Source of the DNA: Lonsdalea populi
GTDB taxonomy: Bacteria > Pseudomonadota > Gammaproteobacteria > Enterobacterales > Enterobacteriaceae
Direction: 5' to 3'
NCBI RefSeq assembly: GCF_015999465.1
Contig: NZ_CP065534.1
Span: forward strand, 124,001 to 188,000
Length of the DNA stretch: 64,000 nucleotides
The translations under genes and the position numbers were made by a program. Shown piece by piece: positions 56,301 to 64,000 of the stretch. Under the pieces are notes generated by a model. That model saw only the letters and a list, made by a program, of their open reading frames with translations. It was not told where the DNA came from and did no database searches. Positions within the stretch are counted from its first letter, which is position 1. Each line of letters opens with the position of its first letter.

Positions 56301-58151
56301 ATGCCTAAGTACCGTTCAGCCACCACCACGCATGGTCGTAATATGGCTGGAGCGCGAGCCTTGTGGCGCGCCACAGGGATGACCGACGCCGATTTTGGCA
56401 AGCCTATCATTGCCGTTGTGAACTCGTTCACGCAATTCGTTCCCGGCCACGTCCATCTGCGCGATCTGGGCAAGCTGGTCGCGGAACAGATCGAAGCTTC
56501 AGGCGGCGTCGCCAAAGAGTTCAATACCATTGCGGTCGATGACGGCATCGCGATGGGTCACGGCGGTATGCTCTACTCCCTGCCTTCCCGCGAACTGATC
56601 GCGGATTCCGTGGAGTACATGGTGAACGCACACTGCGCGGACGCCATGGTCTGCATTTCCAACTGTGACAAAATCACCCCGGGAATGATGATGGCGGCTT
56701 TGCGCCTTAACATTCCGGTGATTTTCGTCTCCGGCGGTCCGATGGAAGCCGGTAAAACCAAACTGTCCGACCAGTTGATCAAGCTGGATCTGGTCGACGC
56801 CATGATTCAGGGCGCCAACCCGAAAGTCAGCGATGAAGATAGCCTGCAAATCGAGCGTTCCGCCTGCCCAACCTGCGGCTCCTGCTCCGGCATGTTTACC
56901 GCCAACTCGATGAACTGTCTGACTGAAGCGCTGGGTCTGTCGCAGCCGGGTAATGGTTCGCTGCTGGCGACGCATGCCGACCGTAAGCAGCTGTTCCTCA
57001 ATGCCGGTAAGCGTATCGTCGAGCTGACCAAGCGTTACTACGAGCAGGACGACGATAGCGCGTTGCCGCGTAACATCGCCAACAAGCATGCGTTTGAAAA
57101 CGCGATGACGCTGGATATCGCGATGGGCGGCTCTACCAACACCGTTCTCCATCTGCTGGCTTCTGCGCAGGAAGGCGAAGTCGATTTCACCATGGAAGAC
57201 ATCGATCGCCTGTCGCGTAAAGTACCTCATCTGTGCAAGGTGGCGCCCAGCACGCAGAAATACCATATGGAAGACGTTCACCGCGCGGGCGGCGTGCTGG
57301 GTATTTTGGGCGAGCTGGATCGCGCCGGTCTGCTGCATCGCGACGTGACCAACATTCTGGGTATGTCGCTGCAGGAAACGCTGGCGGCTTACGATGTCAT
57401 GCAGACGCAAGATGAAAGCGTGAAGAAAATGTATGCGGCGGGCCCTGCGGGTATTCGTACCACGCAGGCTTTCTCGCAGGACTGCCGTTGGGATTCGCTG
57501 GATACCGATCGTAAAGAAGGATGTATCCGCACCAAGGAGTTCGCCTACAGTCAGGACGGTGGTCTGGCCGTACTGTACGGCAACCTGGCGGAAGACGGCT
57601 GTATCGTTAAAACGGCAGGCGTGGATAAAAACAGTCTGGTGTTTACCGGTCCGGCCAAGGTGTACGAGAGCCAGGATGATGCGGTAGAAGCCATTTTGGG
57701 CGGCAAGGTCGAAGCTGGCGATGTCGTGGTCATCCGTTACGAAGGTCCGAAAGGCGGTCCGGGGATGCAGGAAATGCTGTATCCGACCAGCTTCCTGAAG
57801 TCGATGGGACTGGGCAAGGCCTGCGCCTTGATCACCGACGGCCGTTTCTCGGGCGGAACGTCCGGTCTGTCCATCGGCCATGCTTCGCCGGAAGCGGCCA
57901 ACGGCGGCCTGATCGGGCTGGTGGAAGACGGCGACACCATCGCTATCGACATTCCAAACCGGGGTATTGTTCTGGATGTCGCCGAGGGCGAGCTGGCCCA
58001 ACGCCGGGAAGCGCAGCTGGCGCGTGGAGAAGCGGCCTGGACGCCGAAGAACCGCGCTCGTCAGGTTTCATTTGCATTACGCGCCTACGCCAGTCTGGCG
58101 ACAAGCGCCGACAAAGGTGCCGTCCGGGATAAAAGCAAGCTGGGAGGCTAA
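56301..58151 (+). CDS. ilvD: Dihydroxy-acid dehydratase
   Basis: Fe-S enzyme of Ile/Val synthesis. The protein is 616 aa. The cluster cysteines are in [11 protein letters not shown] and [17 protein letters not shown]; also ALPNITRDA-like [15 protein letters not shown] and [15 protein letters not shown]. Full length. A 500-codon antisense ORF lies opposite it and is not a gene. Confidence 0.98.
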   Translation: MPKYRSATTTHGRNMAGARALWRATGMTDADFGKPIIAVVNSFTQFVPGHVHLRDLGKLVAEQIEASGGVAKEFNTIAVDDGIAMGHGGMLYSLPSRELIADSVEYMVNAHCADAMVCISNCDKITPGMMMAALRLNIPVIFVSGGPMEAGKTKLSDQLIKLDLVDAMIQGANPKVSDEDSLQIERSACPTCGSCSGMFTANSMNCLTEALGLSQPGNGSLLATHADRKQLFLNAGKRIVELTKRYYEQDDDSALPRNIANKHAFENAMTLDIAMGGSTNTVLHLLASAQEGEVDFTMEDIDRLSRKVPHLCKVAPSTQKYHMEDVHRAGGVLGILGELDRAGLLHRDVTNILGMSLQETLAAYDVMQTQDESVKKMYAAGPAGIRTTQAFSQDCRWDSLDTDRKEGCIRTKEFAYSQDGGLAVLYGNLAEDGCIVKTAGVDKNSLVFTGPAKVYESQDDAVEAILGGKVEAGDVVVIRYEGPKGGPGMQEMLYPTSFLKSMGLGKACALITDGRFSGGTSGLSIGHASPEAANGGLIGLVEDGDTIAIDIPNRGIVLDVAEGELAQRREAQLARGEAAWTPKNRARQVSFALRAYASLATSADKGAVRDKSKLGG

Positions 58152-58156
58152 AGCTG

Positions 58157-59701
58157 ATGGCAGTTTCACAACCCCTTTCCGACGCCCCTTGCGGCGCGGA
58201 ATATCTGCGGGCGGTTCTCCGCTCGCCGGTGTATGAAGTCGCGCAGGTCACGCCGCTGGAGCGGATGGACAAACTATCTGCCCGTTTGGGCAACGACATT
58301 CTGGTGAAGCGGGAAGATCGCCAGGCTGTTCACAGTTTCAAACTGCGCGGCGCCTACGCCATGATGGCCGGGCTGAGCGATGAACAGAAGTCCCATGGCG
58401 TGGTGACGGCTTCGGCCGGCAACCATGCTCAGGGTGTGGCGCTCTCCGCCAATCGTCTGGGCATTAAAGCGCTGATCGTCATGCCGGTCGCCACGGCGGA
58501 TATCAAAGTCGATGCCGTGCGTGGTTTCGGCGGTGAAGTGCTGCTGCACGGCGCCAACTTTGATGAGGCCAAAGCCAAAGCCATCGAATTGTCAGAATGT
58601 CAGAAAATGACCTTCGTTCCTCCGTTCGATCATCCGGCCGTCATCGCCGGGCAGGGCACGCTGGCAATGGAACTGTTGCAGCAGGATGCGCATCTTGACC
58701 GGGTTTTCATCCCGGTCGGCGGCGGCGGTCTTGCGGCGGGCGTCTCGGTATTGATCAAGCAGCTGATGCCGCAAATCAAAGTCATCGGCGTTGAAGCCGA
58801 AGACTCCGCCTGCCTGCGCGCCGCGCTGGATGCGGGCGAGCCGGTGGATTTGGCTCGCGTCGGTCTGTTTGCGGAAGGCGTGGCGGTCAAACGTATCGGC
58901 AACGAGACTTTCCGCCTGTGCCGGGAGTATCTGGACGACGTCATCACGGTCGATAGCGACTCTATCTGCGCCGCCGTCAAAGACCTGTTTGAAGACGTGC
59001 GTGCGGTGGCTGAGCCATCGGGAGCTTTGGCGCTGGCCGGAATGAAGAAATATATCCAGCAGCACAACATTCATGGCGAGCGCCTGGCGCATGTTCTGTC
59101 CGGGGCCAACGTCAACTTCCACGGGTTGCGCTATGTGTCCGAACGCTGCGAGCTGGGCGAACAGCGGGAAGCGTTGATGGCGGTCACTATCCCCGAGCAG
59201 AAAGGCAGCTTCCTGAAGCTGTGCCAGCTGCTGGGCGGTCGTGCCATCACCGAATTCAACTATCGCTACTCCAGCGACGAGGACGCCTGTATCTTCATGG
59301 GTGTGCGTCTGACGCGCGGTCATGAAGAACGGCAGGAAATCCTGTCCGATCTGCAGGCGGGGGGCTATCAGGTGGTCGATCTGTCTGATGATGAAATGGC
59401 GAAGCTGCACGTGCGTTACATGGTGGGGGGGCGGCCGTCGAAGCCGCTTGAGGAAAAACTCTATAGCTTCGAATTCCCTGAATCGCCGGGCGCGTTGCTG
59501 AAATTCCTCGTTACGCTGGGAACGCACTGGAATATCTCTCTGTTCCATTATCGTAGCCACGGCATGGACTATGGTCGCGTATTGGCCGCCTTTGAACTCA
59601 CCGAGCGTGATGAAGCGTTTGAGCGCCATCTGCAGGATTTGGGCTATGAGTGTCACGAAGAAACCCAAAATCCGGCGTTCCGGTTTTTTATGAAAGGCTA
59701 A
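58157..59701 (+). CDS. ilvA: Biosynthetic threonine deaminase
   Basis: PLP enzyme converting threonine to 2-oxobutanoate, feedback-inhibited by Ile. The protein is 514 aa, as in E. coli. The PLP lysine is in REDRQAVHSFKLRGAY, the glycine loop is VGGGGLAAGV, and two ACT-like regulatory domains follow from about residue 340 (SFEFPESPGALLKFL). Starts 5 bp after ilvD; last gene of the operon. Confidence 0.98.
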   Translation: MAVSQPLSDAPCGAEYLRAVLRSPVYEVAQVTPLERMDKLSARLGNDILVKREDRQAVHSFKLRGAYAMMAGLSDEQKSHGVVTASAGNHAQGVALSANRLGIKALIVMPVATADIKVDAVRGFGGEVLLHGANFDEAKAKAIELSECQKMTFVPPFDHPAVIAGQGTLAMELLQQDAHLDRVFIPVGGGGLAAGVSVLIKQLMPQIKVIGVEAEDSACLRAALDAGEPVDLARVGLFAEGVAVKRIGNETFRLCREYLDDVITVDSDSICAAVKDLFEDVRAVAEPSGALALAGMKKYIQQHNIHGERLAHVLSGANVNFHGLRYVSERCELGEQREALMAVTIPEQKGSFLKLCQLLGGRAITEFNYRYSSDEDACIFMGVRLTRGHEERQEILSDLQAGGYQVVDLSDDEMAKLHVRYMVGGRPSKPLEEKLYSFEFPESPGALLKFLVTLGTHWNISLFHYRSHGMDYGRVLAAFELTERDEAFERHLQDLGYECHEETQNPAFRFFMKG

Positions 59702-59737
59702 CGCGCGCCGCTAAGTTTTGCGTATGGGGAGACCGTC

Positions 59738-59770
59738 ACGCGCCCGCTGGATGTTATTCAGCGGGCGCGT
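59738..59770 (+). terminator. Hairpin after ilvA
   Basis: Strong stem ACGCGCCCGCTG / CAGCGGGCGCGT with a 9-base loop, 37 bp after ilvA, followed by TATCGTTTGG. It lacks a proper T run; probable operon-end hairpin. Confidence 0.6.
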
Positions 59771-59838
59771 TATCGTTTGGGGGAAAAGCGGGTGACAGTC
59801 GCCCGTTTCGCCCGGTTTTACTAAGGTGGTCATGAGCC

Positions 59839-60573
59839 ATGACGACAGGATTCAACGGATTTTCACAGCGGGGGCTTACCTTCTTGCAGCAGGTAAGTCA
59901 GCACAACAGCAAAGAGTGGTTCGAGGCGCATCGAGCCGACTGTGAGGCGACGCTTCTGGCGCCGTTTCGCGCGCTGGTGAATGCGCTCGGCATCACGATG
60001 CTGCAAATCGACGAACATTTTGAAACGCGCCCCACCAAAACCCTCTCGCGTATTCGTCGGGATACCCGTTTTTCGCGCGATAAATCTCGCTATCGCAGCA
60101 ATATGTGGCTGACCTTCAAGCGCAGCCGTAAAAACTGGACCGATGCGCCGACCTATTTCTTCGAAATCAGGCCGGACAGCTGGCACTATGGGTTGGGCTA
60201 CTACAGCGCCAGCCGACCCACGATGGAACTGTTCCGGCAGACGTTGCGTGAAGAGCCGCAACGTTTTCTCAAGGTCGCGGAATGTCTGGGAGAAGAGTTT
60301 GTGCTGGAGGGGGAACGCTACCGCAGGCCGCTCCTTAAGGACCAGCCTGCGGCGCTGGCGCACTGGTATAACCGTAAATCGCTGGCGGCGGTCGCTTCCC
60401 GTCAGGATATGTCCGCGTTATTTAGCGGCGAATTGGTGACGACGCTGGCTGAGGGATTTACCCGGCTGGAGCCGTTATATCGCTATCTGATGGACGTTGA
60501 GGTGATGAAGCGGGCCGAGCAGGCAGGTGCTTTCGACGCCTTGTCCGATCGGACTATGTCCCCACAACGGTGA
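59839..60573 (+). CDS. DUF2461 family protein
   Basis: A 244 aa soluble protein with the DUF2461 pattern: FNGFSQRGLTFLQQVSQHNS near the N-terminus, KEWFEAHRADCE, then RDTRFSRDKSRYRSNMWLTF and FFEIRPDSWHYGLGYYSA. The biochemical role is unknown. Not found at this place in E. coli K-12. It is convergent with ilvY (22 bp apart) and probably an independent insertion next to the ilv operon. Confidence 0.88.
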   Translation: MTTGFNGFSQRGLTFLQQVSQHNSKEWFEAHRADCEATLLAPFRALVNALGITMLQIDEHFETRPTKTLSRIRRDTRFSRDKSRYRSNMWLTFKRSRKNWTDAPTYFFEIRPDSWHYGLGYYSASRPTMELFRQTLREEPQRFLKVAECLGEEFVLEGERYRRPLLKDQPAALAHWYNRKSLAAVASRQDMSALFSGELVTTLAEGFTRLEPLYRYLMDVEVMKRAEQAGAFDALSDRTMSPQR

Positions 60574-60595
60574 TCCCTACGCTGAATCGGCCACG

Positions 60596-61486
60596 CTATT
60601 GGTGCTCCTGCAACGTCTCCCAGAAGGCGGCAATCAGGGGCTCGCTCAGGCGCTTTTTCTGCATACAGATCCCGAGCGGGATAGGCTCCAGAATTTGCTC
60701 CTGCAAGACGAACACACGCTTGCGCACGGGTTCAGGGCTATTTTCCAGCACGACGTCGGGGACCAGCGCCACGCCACAACCCACCGCGACCATCGATACC
60801 ATAGCTTCATGCCCGGAGACGGTCGCATAGATCAGCGGACTGGCGATTTTCTGATGGCGAAACCAGCGTTCGGTGAGCTTTCTGACCGGTCCGTACTGCG
60901 GCAAAATGAAGGGAACCTGCCCCCAGTCAACGTGGGGGTCCTTCATTTGGACCTGAACAGGGCAAGGCATTGTCGGGATAACCAGCGCGATGCGAATGTT
61001 GCCGATCGGGATGAACACCATGCTGGGCGGCAGCAGTTCCGGATGGCCCGCGATGCTGAGGTCGGCGACGTTCGAACGGACTTTGTCTACGGCGTCGGCG
61101 GCATCGCCCGTAGTCAGCTTGATCTCTACCAGCGGATGGCGAGCGCGGAAGCGATCAAGAATCGCGGGCAAATGACTATAGGCGCCCGTCACCGAGCAAA
61201 ATACCCGCAGTTCGCCGCTGAGCGACTGGCCGTGCTGCGACATCGCCAACTGCATCTGCTGGTACTGCAACAGCGTTTGTTGGGCGAAAATTTTTAGATG
61301 CTCACCGGCATCGGTCAGCCGCACTGTGCGGTTATCCCTTAAAAAAAGGGCCTGCCCAATGTCCTCCTCCATGCGCTGTATCTGGCGTGACAGGGTCGAT
61401 GGGCTGAGATGCATAGCCTTGGCGGTGTGACCGAAATGATGACTTTCCACCAGGTGCAGAAATAATTTGAGATCGCGTAAATCCAT
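60596..61486 (-). CDS. ilvY: LysR-type activator of ilvC, IlvY
   Basis: A 296 aa LTTR that binds two tandem operators and activates ilvC in the presence of acetolactate or acetohydroxybutyrate. N-terminal MDLRDLKLFLHLVESHHFG and STLSRQIQRMEEDIGQALFL; later VSGHEAMVSMVAVGCGVALV, all close to E. coli. Normally its start faces ilvC across a short control region; here ilvC is 1.95 kb away. Confidence 0.97.
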   Translation of the reverse strand: MDLRDLKLFLHLVESHHFGHTAKAMHLSPSTLSRQIQRMEEDIGQALFLRDNRTVRLTDAGEHLKIFAQQTLLQYQQMQLAMSQHGQSLSGELRVFCSVTGAYSHLPAILDRFRARHPLVEIKLTTGDAADAVDKVRSNVADLSIAGHPELLPPSMVFIPIGNIRIALVIPTMPCPVQVQMKDPHVDWGQVPFILPQYGPVRKLTERWFRHQKIASPLIYATVSGHEAMVSMVAVGCGVALVPDVVLENSPEPVRKRVFVLQEQILEPIPLGICMQKKRLSEPLIAAFWETLQEHQ

Positions 61487-61509
61487 TGGATGCAGGCCTT
61501 GTTTTTATG

Positions 61510-61545
61510 TTGCATATTATGCAATGCGACGTTGTTAATATAACA
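61510..61545. promoter_or_regulatory. IlvY-type operator, copy next to ilvY
   Basis: Two palindromes two helical turns apart: TTGCATATTATGCAA (61510-61524) and TTGTTAATATAACAA (61531-61545), 24 nt upstream of the ilvY start. A very similar block recurs at 63297-63333 next to ilvC. The LTTR T-N11-A logic and position fit an IlvY site. Confidence 0.6.
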
Positions 61546-61550
61546 ATCAC

Positions 61551-61815
61551 GGTGATCAATTGCTGCATAAACCCTAAAGAATACCGTCGTTGCGCTGACG
61601 GCACAGCCGACCTACGGCGAATTTACGAGTGTAATTGCTGGGAGATTTTATCCCGGACGCGGAAGTGAGGCTTAATTACGCTGGACAGAATGGACCCGAA
61701 TCGCGGTGATGGCACGATCCGGACAGAGGGCGTAGTACTGAATTTACTATCATCCGGAAGACGGCAGCGAATTATTGGAAATGACCGCAGGTACGACGTG
61801 GTGAGATCTAGAACG
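61551..61815. other. Unassigned DNA inside the ilvY-ilvC gap
   Basis: 265 bp with no intact ORF. One minus-strand frame gives a worn stretch ending DRAITAIRVHSVQRN with stops just before it, perhaps a coding relic I cannot name. Base composition is mixed, unlike the AT-rich pseudogene that follows. Confidence 0.3.
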
Positions 61816-62552
61816 TTAATCGATTAGCTTAATATAAATTTTGGTTTTATTTTTACCACCCGATTTTTTCCCCACAAAAATACTTTCCGTGATTTCCGAT
61901 GTGTTTTTAATATGTGTTCCTCCGCACGGGATAACAATATTACCTACGCTCTAGTAATATACTTCATCCGTGGAAGTTTCAGGGATCATTGCGATTGGAA
62001 GAGCATTAGAATAAGTCATCTCAATAAGTTTTTTATTTCGGCTAACTGCTCATCGGTTATTTTATTAGTCAGGGAGTAACTGGCCCGCTCTTCATTAATA
62101 GAACATCCCTTAAGAAATATATCCACATTGTATCGGTTTAATACCGTATTGAAGGCATGAAACAAAAAATGAGACAAGGTGTGATGCTTCATTATCTTGT
62201 ATCTTCGGCCCCAGTCAATTTTCATTTTTACTTTATCTCCGGAATTGAAATCTACATCGTTGCTAAATGTATGAATAATTCGCGTGTTAATTTTAACCCC
62301 GGAAACGTTAACTTTCTTATTCCTTACAGAGAATAGCTCGCCTAATTTTTTTTGAACATCGATGACGTCGTTACCATTAATACAGCCAATATCGCTCGTT
62401 TGTCCGCCCGACTCTGCATAAAATACGGTTTTATCAAATACAGCGATATTCCCTTCTGTATAAAGTACTGTCGCTTCTGTTTCGGTCATATATGGATCTT
62501 GATTATACAACCTGATTGTAGGCGGCAGGCTGGCTACGGCTCCGATATTCAT
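61816..62552 (-). pseudogene. AlaX-type alanyl-tRNA editing protein, frameshifted
   Basis: From ATG 62552 the minus strand reads MNIGAVASLPPTIRLYNQDP, then VFYAESGGQTSDIG and the zinc-site HTLSHFLFHAF, the alanyl-tRNA synthetase second additional domain. The frame stops at 62016. A shifted frame resumes at once (MTYSNALPIAMIPETSTDEV), meets a TAG, and carries on with GNIVIPCGGTHIKNTSEI, the missing CGGTH zinc motif, to a TAA at 61816. So one frameshift and one nonsense codon break the gene. Intact AlaX proteins deacylate mischarged tRNA-Ala. AT-rich composition and many AAA/ATA codons contrast with the neighbours, a sign of transfer. Confidence 0.82.
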
Positions 62553-62708
62553 CTTTAATTCTCCCTAGATATATAACTTTAATAAAAAATAAATATATAA
62601 TACTATCTTTCTATTCACAAGCAGCGCTTGCAATATGAAATTAATTGAGATGAATGTTTTAGAATAATAATTCTGGTTTATTATGGGAAGGGATGCGTTT
62701 TAAATGAT

Positions 62709-63314
62709 GTGAGCGTAGGTTGTGACGAGGTCAGCGATATTAGAAGCTACCTCTGCCGGAAGCAGGGCCTGTTCTTGGGATTATCTTCAGGAGCAAATAT
62801 TATTTCTGCTCTTAAAATATTAAGGCGCTACCCAGAAGGAGCAAATATCGTGCCGTTCACCATCATTCCTATTTCTTATTTTGTCTACAAAGAAAAAATT
62901 CCGCCGGGTTTTTTCTGGGGCATTGCCATCACTCTTGTCGGTCTGGTGTTATTGATCAATGGAAAAGCATCGCCTTCCGCAAGTAGCTTTAAAGGCGACT
63001 TTCTGGCTTTTTCCATATCCATCTTTTATGCGTTGTTCCTGTCGGTGGTGTACAAGTTGAGAACGCGCGTTTCCGCTATCGATATTATGTTTTACAGCGC
63101 GTTTGGCTCAATCTTTGTGCTGTTGCCTGCGGCCTACGTCATCGAAGGTTTTCAAACGCCGACCAGTGTTGCCGACTGGTGGCCATTAATCACCTTGGCG
63201 CTGTTTTCACAGATATTCGGTCGTAGAGGATATCGAGAGACTTCTCTGCTCGGCGGCTGTGCCGCTTCGCGATGGCTACACCGTTATGATCTTTCATTGC
63301 ATATTATGCAATGA
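62709..63314 (+). pseudogene. In-frame chimera of cysteine-synthase-like and EamA-transporter fragments
   Basis: One 201-codon frame joins unrelated pieces. Residues 1-48 (GCDEVSDIRSYL, GLFLGLSSGANIISALKILR) match the C-terminal part of PLP-dependent cysteine synthase/SbnA-like enzymes. From about residue 49, PFTIIPISYFVYKEKIPPG and GIAITLVGLVLLING are the middle of a DMT/EamA exporter with four to five membrane segments. After SQIFGR the sequence turns to non-family residues and ends in LSLHIMQ, encoded by the ilvC-side operator. Both parents lack their ends, so no function is expected. Confidence 0.75.
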
Positions 63315-63333
63315 CGCGTTGTCAATATATCAA
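63297..63333. promoter_or_regulatory. IlvY-type operator, copy next to ilvC
   Basis: TTGCATATTATGCAATG (63297-63313) is identical to 61510-61526. The next bases also match the ilvY-side copy (ACGCGTTGTCAATATATCAA versus CGACGTTGTTAATATAACAA). Both copies are in the same orientation. The block lies upstream of the likely ilvC promoter. Confidence 0.6.
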
Positions 63334-63362
63334 TTTAAGCAATGCAATTCCTGTCATATGAT
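63334..63362 (+). promoter_or_regulatory. Probable ilvC promoter
   Basis: -10 TATGAT at 63357-63362 with a poor -35 TTTAAG at 63334-63339 (17-bp spacer), 77 bp before the ilvC ATG. A weak -35 beside an LTTR site is typical of activator-dependent promoters such as ilvC. Confidence 0.5.
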
Positions 63363-63438
63363 GTGTCTATTCCGGGGCCGCCAGGCGGCAACACGAAGAA
63401 ACAACGGCAACCAACACATCATTATGGAGCATCGCCAC

Positions 63439-64000
63439 ATGGCTAATTACTTCGACACCTTGAACCTGCGTCAGAAGCTGGCGCAATTGGGCAAATGTCG
63501 CTTTATGAACCGCGACGAATTTGCAGATGAAGCTAACTACCTCAAGGGTAAGAAAGTCGTGATCGTGGGATGTGGCGCTCAGGGGCTAAACCAGGGGCTA
63601 AACATGCGCGATTCCGGTCTGGATATCGCTTATGCCCTGCGTAAAGAAGCCATCGCCGAGAAGCGTGCTTCATGGCGCAAAGCGACCGAGAACGGTTTCA
63701 TCGTCGGAACTTATGAAGACCTGATCCCGCAGGCGGATCTGGTGGTTAACTTGACGCCGGACAAACAGCACTCCGCCGTGGTACAGGCCGTACAGCCGCT
63801 GATGAAACAGGGCGCGGCACTGGGTTACTCTCACGGTTTCAACATCGTAGAAGTGGGCGAGCAAGTGCGTAAGGACATCACGGTCGTGATGGTCGCGCCG
63901 AAATGCCCGGGTACGGAAGTGCGTGAAGAGTACAAACGCGGTTTCGGCGTGCCGACCCTGATTGCTGTTCACCCGGAAAACGACCCGAAGGGCGAAGGCA
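63439..64000 (+). CDS. ilvC: Ketol-acid reductoisomerase, 5' part (runs off the window)
   Basis: 187 codons are visible. Starts [25 protein letters not shown] motif [20 protein letters not shown], then [12 protein letters not shown] and [16 protein letters not shown], the class II (long) enterobacterial enzyme. It converts acetolactate to dihydroxyisovalerate between IlvG/M and IlvD. GGAG precedes the ATG. It depends on IlvY, so the altered control region upstream matters for expression. Confidence 0.97.
   Translation, partial: MANYFDTLNLRQKLAQLGKCRFMNRDEFADEANYLKGKKVVIVGCGAQGLNQGLNMRDSGLDIAYALRKEAIAEKRASWRKATENGFIVGTYEDLIPQADLVVNLTPDKQHSAVVQAVQPLMKQGAALGYSHGFNIVEVGEQVRKDITVVMVAPKCPGTEVREEYKRGFGVPTLIAVHPENDPKGEG

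Noticed and set aside
56499-58001. 500-codon minus-strand ORF opposite ilvD
   Set aside because: His/Gln/Arg-rich antisense shadow of a highly conserved gene; no coding features of its own.
58592-59668. 358-codon minus-strand ORF opposite ilvA
   Set aside because: Antisense shadow of ilvA with no recognisable domain.

Overview
The window is chromosomal DNA of a gamma-proteobacterium of the order Enterobacterales. Nearly every gene reads as a close homologue of an Escherichia coli K-12 core gene in E. coli-like operons. A Pectobacteriaceae member (Dickeya / Brenneria / Lonsdalea side) is my best guess from the 16S rRNA and from an alternative-type hemB beside tatD, but the genus is inference. 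There is no phage, intact insertion sequence or CRISPR array. The interest lies in gene losses, rearrangement joints and decaying genes within a conserved backbone.

Region by region: (1) 1-6.3 kb, minus strand: LPS inner-core operon hldD-waaF-waaC-waaL (waaL cut by the window edge), then yibQ and envC. (2) 6.6-9.6 kb, plus: yibN-secB-gpsA-cysE, with gpmM and grxC missing from where E. coli has them and a candidate 32-codon upstream ORF overlapping the cysE start. (3) 9.8-14.5 kb: a broken pagP, the biotin transporter bioP/yigM, metR and metE. (4) 14.8-18.6 kb: an accessory, partly eroded catabolic or transport locus (double-HTH GntR regulator, SDR dehydrogenase, fragments, a solute-binding protein without signal peptide). 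(5) 18.9-28.4 kb: udp, a tyrosine phosphatase, ppc, and the divergent argE / argCBH pair with two ARG boxes. (6) 28.6-44.0 kb: rmuC, ubiE-ubiJ-ubiB, tatABCD, hemB, rfaH, ubiD-fre, pepQ-yigZ-trkH-hemG; fadBA is absent between fre and pepQ. (7) 44.0-49.8 kb: a complete rRNA operon, 16S-tRNA-Glu-23S-5S-tRNA-Asp-tRNA-Trp. Its left flank is that of E. coli rrnA and its right flank that of rrnC. (8) 49.9-64 kb: hdfR, maoP, comM-like yifB, then the branched-chain amino-acid block ilvL-ilvG-ilvM-ilvE-ilvD-ilvA, a DUF2461 gene, ilvY and the start of ilvC.

The most unusual place is the ilvY-ilvC divergent control region. It is normally a short spacer; here it is almost 2 kb long. It carries an AlaX-type tRNA-editing pseudogene and an in-frame chimera of a cysteine-synthase-like fragment with an EamA-transporter fragment. 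A 40-bp operator-like sequence is present on both sides of this material. I read it as the ruin of an imported amino-acid-related gene cluster that has split or duplicated the IlvY operators.

Functionally the window links envelope building (core LPS, septal murein hydrolysis control, Tat and SecB export, RfaH antitermination), ubiquinone and haem synthesis, and amino-acid synthesis (Met, Cys, Arg, Ile/Val). Textbook regulatory sites are visible: MetJ boxes, ARG boxes, the ilvL attenuator, and rrn P1/P2 with boxA.
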